Shown in pieces: positions 1-6,348 of a stretch of DNA of 9,224 bases (its first letter is position 1; every line of letters starts with the position of its first letter). This DNA comes from an uncultured Spirochaetaceae bacterium (GTDB lineage Bacteria; Spirochaetota; Spirochaetia; Treponematales; UBA12059): contig CALKWG010000395.1 of NCBI GenBank assembly GCA_938004315.1, forward strand, positions 1 to 9,224, read 5' to 3'. The translations under genes were made by a program, and so were the position numbers. The notes beneath the pieces were generated by a model. It was not told the origin of the DNA. It saw only the letters and a list, made by a program, of their open reading frames with translations, and made no database searches.

Positions 1-2468
1 GCAAGCCCGAGGAGCGGCGCTACCTCTTCGAGGAGGCCGCCGGCATCACCAAGCACAAGGTCCGCTCGCGCGAGGCCGAGCTCAAGCTCGAGCGCACCGA
101 GGAGAACATGCGCCAGGTGGAGGGCATACTCGGCGAGGTCAAGCGCAGCTACGACACCCTGAAGGCCCAGTCCGAGAAGACCCTGGCCTATCGCTCGCTG
201 CGCGACGAGCTCTTCAACGCCGAGCTCGACCTGCACCTCTTAAAGCTCCGCGGCTTCGTGAACGAGAAGGAGCGGCGCGACGGCGACATCGCGAGCAAGA
301 CCGCCGAGCGCGACGCGGTCAAGCGCCAGATCGACGACATCAACATGTCGCTCGAGGAGAACCTGGACATCGTCAACACGATGGAGGCCAAGCTCGTCGA
401 CGTGCAGAAGACGGTCTACGGCCTGGCCGTGGAGCGCGTAGGCAAGGAGAAGGAGCGTAAGCTCCTGGCCGAGCGCGTCTCCGAGTCGCGCGCCAAGATC
501 GACCAGGCCAAGCTCAAGCTCCGCGCCCTGGCCGAGAAGCTCGAGGGCCTGCGCGAGGACGAGGACGAGAAGCAGGAGATCCTGCGCGGGCACAAGGGCC
601 GCATCGCCGAGATCGAGAAGAACATCCAGGGCTTCGAGGGCAGCATCAAGGCGGCCGAGGAGCGCATCGAAGCCAACGATAGGGCCATAGCCAAGGCCGA
701 GCGCGAGATCCGCGAGTCCGAGGCCCTCCTTTCCGAGGCCCAGGACGAGCTCGACGCGATCACCGAAGATATCGTGGGCGAGCTGGACGCTCGGCTCAAG
801 GAGAGCGGCTACTCGGCCGCCGAGCGCCGCGCCGCCGAGGAGGCCATCGAGTCGCTCATAGCCGGGATCATGGCGCGCCTTTCGGGCAAGGCCGCCATCC
901 TGGACGACCTGGTTAAGATCAAGGACTACGGCTCGCCCCAGGCGCGCGCCCTCATCGAGAGCGCCGGCGCCGCCATGGCCGAGGCCGCCGAGCGCGCCAA
1001 GGAGCTCAAGGAGCGCTACGAGGCGTATAGGCGCACCACGCCCAGCTTCATCGACGAGTTCCTGTCGCCCGAGGGCATCATCACCAAGAAGCGCGCCTTG
1101 GACGCCCGCATGGGCGAGCTCAAGGACGGCATCGTAGCCCGGCGCGAGACGATCGCCCGGCTGCGCGACGAGAACCGCGAGCTGGCCCAGCGCATCGACG
1201 AGTATCGCAAGACCCTGGAGGAGCTCCGCGGCAACCGCATCCGCATGCAGACCCAGGTCCAGGCGGCCGAGGAGTCGTTGGCCCTGATACGGCGCGAGAT
1301 AGCCAGCCAGGAGGGCTACTTCCGCGAGCTCGAGGCGGAGGTCTCCCTGGACGAGCGCCGCCTAGAGGAGGCGCAGGACGACCTGTCGTCCATCGACGAG
1401 GAGATCGCCGACATCGAGAAGAAGGGCCGCGACCTGACGGCCGAGCTCGAGCGCCTGGAGAAGGACATCGCGATCAAGAACACCGACCTGGGCAAGCGCC
1501 AGGAGGAGCTCCGTAAGAAGATGGACCGCCTGGGCTCCTGCCAGAACGAGCTCGAGCGCCTGCACCTAGGCCTGGCCCAGACCGAGACCGAGATACGCAA
1601 TATCAAGGAGAACTTCAAGGAGCAGTACGGCCGCGACCTCGTGGAATTCGAGGAGCGCATGTACGAGATCCGCGCCGGCGTGCCCGAGTTACGCGACCGC
1701 CTGGCCGACCGCAAGATGAAGCTCAAGGACCTAGGCTCGGTCAACCTGATGGCGCCCGAGGAATTCGTCGAGGTTAAAGAGCGCTATGAGTTCTTAACTA
1801 CCCAGATCGACGACCTTACCAAGGCCCGCGACGACCTGAAGCGCATCACCCAGGAGATACGCGACGAGAGCGCCCAGCTCTTCCTGGAGACCTATAACCG
1901 CATCAAGAAGAATTTCCATAACCTCTTCAGGCGGCTCTTCGGCGGCGGCCGCGGCGAGCTTAGGCTCGTCGATCCCGACCACGTCCTAGAGTCAGGCATC
2001 GAGATCTACGCCCAGCCGCCGGGGAAGAAGCTCGAGAACATATCGCTGCTCTCCGGCGGCGAGAAGAGCCTCACGGCCATCGGCCTCCTCTTCGCCACGT
2101 ACATGGTACGGCCCTCGCCCTTCTGCTTCCTGGACGAGATCGACGCGGCCCTGGACGAGCAGAATGTCATCCGTTTCGTGAACCTCCTGCGGGAGTTCGG
2201 GCGCGCCAGCCAGTTCATCGTCATCACGCACAACAAGAAGACCGTCACCGGCGCCGACGCGCTCCTAGGCGTTACCATGGAGGAGTCGGGCGTGACCAAG
2301 GTCATCTCGGTGCGCCTGGAACGCTCCGACGGCCAGGACATCCGCGTGCCCGAGCCCATCGGCCTCTTCGACGAGGAGGACGTGGAATACGAGGAGGGCA
2401 GGGAACTCGCGCCGGCCGAGGCGTCCGGCGCGCTGCCGGCCTCCGCGCCGGAGCCGGAGGAGGCCTAG
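1..2468 (+). CDS. smc: Chromosome segregation ATPase SMC, 5'-truncated by window edge
   Basis: Structural maintenance of chromosomes protein, the ABC-type ATPase core of bacterial condensin, acting on DNA with ScpA/ScpB. The reading frame is open from the first complete codon at base 3, which encodes the family-typical KPEERRYLFEEAAGI segment, so the ATG at 108 is internal and the Walker A half lies upstream. Visible order (about 821 residues): end of the N-terminal head, charged coiled coil, a central break at about residues 269-370, a second coiled coil, then the C-terminal head. The head has the ABC signature LLSGGEKS (about 2046-2069), Walker B/D-loop FCFLDEIDAALDEQN (about 2121-2165) and H-loop VITHNK. 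An acidic Pro/Ala tail follows the head. The central region shows no canonical hinge, and the coils are shorter than in Bacillus-type SMC. The gene ends with TAG three bases before the next start. The identity is secure. Confidence 0.96.
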   Translation, partial: KPEERRYLFEEAAGITKHKVRSREAELKLERTEENMRQVEGILGEVKRSYDTLKAQSEKTLAYRSLRDELFNAELDLHLLKLRGFVNEKERRDGDIASKTAERDAVKRQIDDINMSLEENLDIVNTMEAKLVDVQKTVYGLAVERVGKEKERKLLAERVSESRAKIDQAKLKLRALAEKLEGLREDEDEKQEILRGHKGRIAEIEKNIQGFEGSIKAAEERIEANDRAIAKAEREIRESEALLSEAQDELDAITEDIVGELDARLKESGYSAAERRAAEEAIESLIAGIMARLSGKAAILDDLVKIKDYGSPQARALIESAGAAMAEAAERAKELKERYEAYRRTTPSFIDEFLSPEGIITKKRALDARMGELKDGIVARRETIARLRDENRELAQRIDEYRKTLEELRGNRIRMQTQVQAAEESLALIRREIASQEGYFRELEAEVSLDERRLEEAQDDLSSIDEEIADIEKKGRDLTAELERLEKDIAIKNTDLGKRQEELRKKMDRLGSCQNELERLHLGLAQTETEIRNIKENFKEQYGRDLVEFEERMYEIRAGVPELRDRLADRKMKLKDLGSVNLMAPEEFVEVKERYEFLTTQIDDLTKARDDLKRITQEIRDESAQLFLETYNRIKKNFHNLFRRLFGGGRGELRLVDPDHVLESGIEIYAQPPGKKLENISLLSGGEKSLTAIGLLFATYMVRPSPFCFLDEIDAALDEQNVIRFVNLLREFGRASQFIVITHNKKTVTGADALLGVTMEESGVTKVISVRLERSDGQDIRVPEPIGLFDEEDVEYEEGRELAPAEASGALPASAPEPEEA

Positions 2469-2471
2469 GCC

Positions 2472-2852
2472 GTGCGCCTGCCGGAGCCCCAGGTCAAGCT
2501 CGCGGCCCTGCGCGAGGCGCTCCGCCGCTTGCCCCGGCCCCTTCTGATCGCCGGCCTGGCCGCGATCGGTCTGGGCCTGGCGCTCGCGGCCATAGCCGCG
2601 CTCGGCGCATCGGGCGGCCGCGGAAGCGAGGTCCCCGCGCGAGCGGGCTCGGGCTACGAGTTTTTCGATGAGCTTTCGCTCCCTCCGCCCGCGCCCGGCG
2701 AGCTACCCTTTCCGCTGGCCCGGCCGAGGAAGCTGCGCTATACTGAGGCGGACGCCGCGGCCTTAAGTCCGCGGACCTGGCGCTTCGACGTCGAAGCCCT
2801 AAGGGCGCGGAGGGTTGCCGAGCTTGAATCGCTATATGATACGCTACCGTAG
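2472..2852 (+). CDS. Small single-pass membrane protein, unknown function
   Basis: A 126-residue protein that I do not recognise. It starts with GTG, chosen because a strong ribosome binding site GGAGGAGG (2456-2463, inside the end of smc) lies eight bases upstream and the gap to the smc stop is only three bases. A basic N-terminal stretch of about 23 residues precedes one hydrophobic Ala/Leu/Gly segment (about residues 24-46). After it come a Gly/Ser/Arg linker, a Pro-rich stretch (LSLPPPAPGELPFPLARP) and a charged C-terminus. The predicted topology is N-in with a short periplasmic domain, by the positive-inside rule. Its 3' end overlaps the following lipoprotein gene, so the two are probably translationally coupled. 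Context suggests an envelope role rather than a chromosome role, but this is inference. Coding status rests on position, ribosome binding site and a coherent membrane-protein pattern. Confidence 0.72.
   Translation: MRLPEPQVKLAALREALRRLPRPLLIAGLAAIGLGLALAAIAALGASGGRGSEVPARAGSGYEFFDELSLPPPAPGELPFPLARPRKLRYTEADAAALSPRTWRFDVEALRARRVAELESLYDTLP
2809..2826 (+). promoter_or_regulatory. Ribosome binding site favouring a TTG start for the lipoprotein
   Basis: GGAGGG at 2809-2814 stands nine bases before TTG 2824, a good Shine-Dalgarno spacing. It is 21 bases before ATG 2836 and zero bases before TTG 2815. The site lies inside the upstream membrane-protein gene, consistent with translational coupling. 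The lipobox is intact with either the TTG 2824 or the ATG 2836 start, so the mature protein would not change. Confidence 0.55.
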
Positions 2853-4215
2853 CTCTACAGGGCCCGCCCGTCTCCTTCGGCTCGCTGCCTCCCTCCTATG
2901 CATAGCCGCCCTCGTTTCGTCCTGCGTCAGCTCGCCGGCGCCGGAAGCCGCGCCCGACGAGAAACCGGCCGTCATCGAGGGCTTTCGCCTGAGCGCGCCC
3001 GGGCCCGAGACCGTAGAGCTCGCGCTAACCGCGCCCGAGCCGCCGCCTCGGCCCGAGGGAGCCTCGCCGGCGTCGACGCAAGCAGCTTCTCCGAGCGAGT
3101 CGGGCGACGAAACGCCACCTCGGGTCGACGTGACCGTATTATCGCGCTTGCAAGAAGCGCCCGGCTCGGGCTTGCGCGGCTCCATGGACGAGCCGACCCC
3201 GCCCCCCGCGGCCGCGCCGGCCGCGGCGCCGGCAGGCCCGCCGGCGCCCGCTCCGGCTCCCCAGCGGACGACGCCGGCGCCCGCGACTCCCGCGACCCCT
3301 GCGCCTCGGACGGCTAGCCAGGCCCCCGCCGCGCCGAGCCCGCCCGCGGCGGCGGCTCCGGCCCCGACGACCCAAGCGACTCCCGCGCCGGCGCCCATCC
3401 CAAGCCCTCCTCCGTCTACGCAGCGGATCGCGTCGCCCGTCGAGCCGCCTAAGCCCGACCGCCAGATAGAGGCGACGCGCAACCAACGTTTCGAGATCAG
3501 GCTTTTAGGCTCGGGCTGGACCTACCTGGGCGACGAGGACGGTAAAGACGGCCTGCGCTTCGAGACCAGGCGCTTCGAGGGTAACGAGGCCGTCTTCACC
3601 TTAAGGCCGGAACGGAGCGACGACTATCTCCTCCGCTTCCAACGGAACGATCCGGTCAGCGGCGAACGCGAGACGATCCTGGCTCAGGTGTCGGTGCGCG
3701 ACGTCGGCCAAGCCCCGAGTCAGGCTCAGGCCGCCACGCAGCCGACGGTCCCGGCGACGAGCGCCGCGGGCCAGGACGCGGGCCATGACGCGACCCAGGA
3801 CGCGGGCCATGACGCGACCCAGGACGCGGGCGCCGCGTTAACGCCTTCGCCGGAGGCGGAGGCTTCGGTTCCCGTAAGCCCCGTCGCCCCGGCGCAAGCT
3901 TCGTCGGCCTCGGCCCTGGCCTCCATACGAGAACCTGAAGCACTCCTGGCCTTCGCCCGCTCCGAGCTCGACGCGCGCCGCGTGCGCTCGGCCCTCGACG
4001 CCCTCGACCGCTACGTCGAGCTCTTTAGGCGCGGTAGCGACGAGCTCTTCTATCTCTACGGACTAGCCTACGAACAGGACACGCCGTTTCGGGACATTAA
4101 GGAAGCCCATGAGAACTATAAGCGCGTCCGCGACGAATACCCCCGGAGCCCGCGCTGGCGGGCGGCCGCCGAACGCGTCGTATATCTCGAGCGCCATTTC
4201 TACGGCCTACGCTAG
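2824..4215 (+). CDS. Pro/Ala-rich TPR-type lipoprotein
   Basis: Predicted lipoprotein of about 463 residues. The start is uncertain. TTG at 2824 has GGAGGG (2809-2814) nine bases upstream. ATG at 2836 is in frame but poorly placed for that site. TTG at 2815 abuts it and is unlikely. A basic n-region and hydrophobic core end in the lipobox LVSSC, with the lipidated Cys codon at 2923-2925. A Pro/Ala/Thr-rich low-complexity linker follows (about 2990-3475), then a compact beta-rich module of about 75 residues containing GSGWTYLGDEDG (about 3478-3705). A second linker carries a perfect 24-bp tandem repeat. The C-terminal 97 residues (from 3925) are amphipathic helices resembling TPR or BamD-like repeats. 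From memory, treponemes carry TPR lipoproteins with a similar GWxYLG module, but I cannot verify homology. It overlaps the preceding gene by 29 bases. A scaffold or assembly role in the envelope is inferred. Confidence 0.88.
   Translation: MNRYMIRYRSSTGPARLLRLAASLLCIAALVSSCVSSPAPEAAPDEKPAVIEGFRLSAPGPETVELALTAPEPPPRPEGASPASTQAASPSESGDETPPRVDVTVLSRLQEAPGSGLRGSMDEPTPPPAAAPAAAPAGPPAPAPAPQRTTPAPATPATPAPRTASQAPAAPSPPAAAAPAPTTQATPAPAPIPSPPPSTQRIASPVEPPKPDRQIEATRNQRFEIRLLGSGWTYLGDEDGKDGLRFETRRFEGNEAVFTLRPERSDDYLLRFQRNDPVSGERETILAQVSVRDVGQAPSQAQAATQPTVPATSAAGQDAGHDATQDAGHDATQDAGAALTPSPEAEASVPVSPVAPAQASSASALASIREPEALLAFARSELDARRVRSALDALDRYVELFRRGSDELFYLYGLAYEQDTPFRDIKEAHENYKRVRDEYPRSPRWRAAAERVVYLERHFYGLR
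3772..3831 (+). repeat. Perfect 24-bp tandem repeat, 2.5 copies, inside lipoprotein linker
   Basis: The unit caggacgcgggccatgacg followed by cgacc (24 bp) occurs at 3772-3795 and 3796-3819 without mismatch. The first 12 bases recur at 3820-3831. The unit is a multiple of three, so copy changes keep the frame. It encodes the eight-residue repeat QDAGHDAT. Its Asp/His-rich composition differs from the surrounding Pro/Ala/Ser linker. Confidence 0.97.
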
Positions 4216-4257
4216 GCGTAAACGGGCGTCGCCGACCTTAGTCTCGCCCGCTTGCGT
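4216..4257 (+). terminator. Possible hairpin terminator after the lipoprotein gene
   Basis: Arms 4216-4228 (GCGTAAACGGGCG) and 4245-4257 (CGCCCGCTTGCGT) can pair over 12 of 13 positions, with two G-U pairs and one A-C mismatch. The loop is 16 bases. The six-base GC core is perfect. It begins immediately after the lipoprotein stop codon, as expected for an operon end. No U-run follows, so if it terminates it does so without the classical tail or with Rho. It overlaps the proposed -35 of the next gene. Confidence 0.35.
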
Positions 4258-4290
4258 CGACTCCGGATTCGCCTATACTTAATCGGCATG
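4252..4290 (+). promoter_or_regulatory. Promoter-like element directly before the Fe-ADH start
   Basis: TTGCGT (4252-4257) and TATACT (4274-4279) are 16 bases apart and resemble sigma-70 -35 and -10 boxes. The -10 matches consensus at five of six bases. The ATG at 4288 begins eight bases after the -10, so transcription would start at or one or two bases before the start codon. No Shine-Dalgarno sequence is visible upstream, which fits a leaderless or near-leaderless message. This is an inference from sequence only. Confidence 0.5.
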
Positions 4291-5463
4291 GAAGATCCCT
4301 TCGTCGCCCTGCGGAAATTCGTCGCGCCCGAGTTTATCTTCGGCAGAGGCGCCATGGCCCGTTGCGCCGAGTACGCCGCGACTTTCGGGGCTTCACGGCC
4401 GCTGATCGTCAGCGACGAGGGCGTCGCGGCGGCCGGCTGGGCGGGGCGGGTGGAGGCCCAGCTCCAGGACGCCGGCGCCGACTTCGCCCGTTTCTACGAC
4501 GTAAGCCCCAATCCCCGCGACGCGGAGGTCATGGCCGGCGCCGAGCTGTTCCTGCGCGAGCGTTGCGACATGATCGTCGCCGTCGGCGGCGGCAGCCCCA
4601 TGGATTGCGCCAAGGGCATAGGCGCGGTCGCGACGAACGGCGGCCACGTCCTGGATTTCGAAGGCGTCGATAACGTACCCCAGCCCATGCCGCCCTTAGT
4701 CTGCGTGCCGACCACGGCGGGGACGGCGGCCGATCTATCGCAGTTCGCCATCATCCTAGACCTGGCGCGCCGCACCAAGATAGCCATCATCAGCAAGGGC
4801 ATGGTCCCCGACATCAGCCTGAGCGATCCCGAGACGACCGTGACCATGGACGCGGAGCTAAGCGCCGAGACCGGCATGGACGCCCTGACCCACGCCTTCG
4901 AGGCCTACGCCTCGAACGCTTCGAGCCCGGTCACCGACCTCCACGCGCTCGAGGCGGTGCGCTTGATCGCCGCTTCCTTGCCGCTCGCCGTCGAGCGGCC
5001 GGACGACCTCGCCGCGCGATCGCGCATGATGATGGGGAGCCTGCTCGCCGGATTAGCCTTCTCCAACGCCAGCCTGGGCGTCGTGCACGCCATGGCCCAC
5101 GCTATGGGCGGGCTCCTGGATTTGCCCCACGGCCTCTGCAACGCCCTGCTCTTAGAGCACGCGGTGGCCTTCAATTGCCCGGCGGCTCCGGAGCGCTACG
5201 CCGCCCTCGGCGAGGTCCTGCTCGGCCGGCCCCTCACAGGGGCTCCCGCCGACGAGATAGCCGGGGTCGTCGGCGAGGGCCTAGCCGAGCTCCGCCGTAG
5301 GCTCGGCCTCGGGGAGCGCGTCCAGATAGAGCCGTTATCGCGCCGCGCCGTCTCGGACTTGGCCGCGATGGCGCTCGCCGACCCCTGCGTCGTCACCAAT
5401 CCCCGGCGCCCCGAGGCGTCCGAGATCGAGGCGCTCTATGCGGCCGTCCTCCCCGTCGCCTGA
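4288..5463 (+). CDS. ercA: ErcA-type iron-containing alcohol dehydrogenase-like regulatory protein
   Basis: A 391-residue, full-length group III (iron-dependent) alcohol dehydrogenase. The N-terminal dinucleotide domain carries VGGGSPMDCAKG (residues 99-110). The helical domain has the four metal ligands with canonical spacing: D198 and H202 in TGMDALTHAFEAY, and H267 and H281 in HAMAHAMGGLLDLPHG, with H271 between them. The loop PTTAGTAADLSQFAII replaces the common PTTAGTGSE form. This loop, with LRKFVAPEFIFG, NPRDAEVMAGAELF and SNASSPVTDLHALEA, is what I associate with ErcA, the dehydrogenase-like protein involved in regulating ethanol oxidation in Pseudomonas aeruginosa and encoded near sensor kinases. 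ATG 4288 is preferred over an in-frame TTG at 4252, which sits in the promoter-like element and adds a non-family extension. The next gene, a histidine kinase, overlaps its 3' end. Whether it is an enzyme, a sensor or both is not determined; metal and NAD sites look intact. Confidence 0.9.
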   Translation: MEDPFVALRKFVAPEFIFGRGAMARCAEYAATFGASRPLIVSDEGVAAAGWAGRVEAQLQDAGADFARFYDVSPNPRDAEVMAGAELFLRERCDMIVAVGGGSPMDCAKGIGAVATNGGHVLDFEGVDNVPQPMPPLVCVPTTAGTAADLSQFAIILDLARRTKIAIISKGMVPDISLSDPETTVTMDAELSAETGMDALTHAFEAYASNASSPVTDLHALEAVRLIAASLPLAVERPDDLAARSRMMMGSLLAGLAFSNASLGVVHAMAHAMGGLLDLPHGLCNALLLEHAVAFNCPAAPERYAALGEVLLGRPLTGAPADEIAGVVGEGLAELRRRLGLGERVQIEPLSRRAVSDLAAMALADPCVVTNPRRPEASEIEALYAAVLPVA

Positions 5464-6259
5464 ACCGGACGACGCGCGCGCCGTCCGCGAACGCATCATC
5501 GGCCTGGGCTCGGGCTCGGCGCGCAAGAGCTACTACCCGCAGCTGAAGGAGAAGATTCGGGATCTTGAGGCCAAGCAGCTGGAGCTCATGGATACGGTCC
5601 GGACCTTGGAGGAGCGCGAGAGCGAGCTCGAGAGGCTGGTCGACGAGAAAGAAGCGCTCTTAAAAGAAGTGCATCATCGCGTTAAGAATAATTTTCAAGT
5701 TATCGGCAGCCTCTTAAACCTGGGGCTAGGCTTAGCCGGCTCGAACGAGGAGGCCGCGGCCTTCGCCAAGACCAAACGGCGCATCGATACCATGGCCATG
5801 GTCTACGGCCAGCTCCTGGCGGCCGAGAGCTTCGCCGAGCTCGAGCTCTGCTCCCTCGTCCGGAACGTCGTCAACGCCCTGTTCTACGAGGCGGAGCTCC
5901 GCGACGTCGAGCTCTCCTATGACCTGAGCTGCCTCGACCTGCACCTGAGCGTAGAGCGGGCCATACCCCTAGCCTTGATCCTGGCCGAGGCCGCGTCGAA
6001 CGCGCTCGAGCACGCCTTCCCTACAGGCGGAGGCAAGCTCGCCGTACGCCTAGGCTTCGCGAACGACGCGCCGGGTACGATCCGGCTAGCCGTGGAGGAT
6101 GACGGCCCGGGCCCGCGCTCGGGCGGGCTTCCCGAGCCCGACTCGTCGCTCGGCCTCACGCTCATCGAGGCGTTGGCCGCGCAGCTCAAGGCGCTCTGGC
6201 GCTACGAACGGCGGGGCGAGGGGCCGGGCCTGCGCTTCGTCCTCGAGCTACGGCCTTAA
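5438..6259 (+). CDS. Soluble HisKA_2-type histidine kinase without a sensor domain
   Basis: A 273-residue cytoplasmic sensor-type kinase that autophosphorylates on His and would pass phosphate to a response regulator not found in this window. There is no signal peptide, membrane segment or PAS domain. In order: a disordered start; the element SARKSYYPQL (residues 27-36); a predicted coiled coil (about 36-75); the H-box LLKEVHHRVKNNFQVIGSLL with phosphoacceptor most likely H80, the His before RVKNN; then a HATPase_c domain with N-box EAASNALEHAF (N188), G1 DDGPG (221-225) and G2 LGLTLI (238-243). From memory, RKSYYPxL precedes PAS domains in many orphan kinases, including ErcS'-like ones; here it runs almost directly into the H-box. 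The ATG lies inside ercA, with a 26-bp overlap implying coupled translation. Signal input is therefore probably from a partner, with the ErcA protein the obvious candidate by inference. Confidence 0.92.
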   Translation: MRPSSPSPEPDDARAVRERIIGLGSGSARKSYYPQLKEKIRDLEAKQLELMDTVRTLEERESELERLVDEKEALLKEVHHRVKNNFQVIGSLLNLGLGLAGSNEEAAAFAKTKRRIDTMAMVYGQLLAAESFAELELCSLVRNVVNALFYEAELRDVELSYDLSCLDLHLSVERAIPLALILAEAASNALEHAFPTGGGKLAVRLGFANDAPGTIRLAVEDDGPGPRSGGLPEPDSSLGLTLIEALAAQLKALWRYERRGEGPGLRFVLELRP

Positions 6260-6309
6260 GCGCGTAGGAAGCGGCGGGAGACCCGAGCGCCGCCGGCGGG
6301 GAGCCTCGC

Positions 6310-6348
6310 TTTACGGCTCGGAGGGGCCGTGCTATCCTCATGGCCATG
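6310..6348 (+). promoter_or_regulatory. Promoter-like element directly before alaX
   Basis: TTTACG (6310-6315) and TATCCT (6333-6338) are 17 bases apart and resemble -35 and -10 boxes; the -10 matches four of six consensus bases. ATG 6346 begins seven bases after the -10, as expected for a leaderless transcript. GGAGGGG (6320-6326) is 13 bases before ATG 6340 and 19 before ATG 6346, too far for a good ribosome binding site for the latter. The arrangement mirrors the one before ercA. Confidence 0.4.

Noticed and set aside
108..2468. SMC starting at ATG 108
   Set aside because: The frame is open and family-conserved upstream to base 3 (KPEERRYLFEEAAGI), so 108 is an internal Met and the gene is cut by the window edge.
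2739..2744. TATACT inside the small membrane-protein gene as a promoter
   Set aside because: No convincing -35 at the right distance, and the next start is about 80 bases away and well served by operon transcription.
2898..3317. Plus-strand 139-residue Arg/Ala-rich open frame
   Set aside because: Frame-shifted shadow of the lipoprotein gene with composition typical of a wrong frame in GC-rich DNA.
2844..3482. Minus-strand 212-residue Gly/Ala-rich open frame
   Set aside because: It is the antisense shadow of the Pro/Ala-rich lipoprotein linker; high GC and low complexity keep it open. It has no ribosome binding site or recognisable domain.
4252..4287. TTG start giving a 403-residue Fe-ADH
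   Set aside because: The extension (MRRLRIRLYLIG) is not family-like, overlaps the promoter-like element and lacks a ribosome binding site.
6271..6293. Inverted repeat GCGGCG/CGCCGC as a terminator after the kinase
   Set aside because: Only six base pairs, an 11-base loop and no U-run; expected by chance in DNA of this composition.
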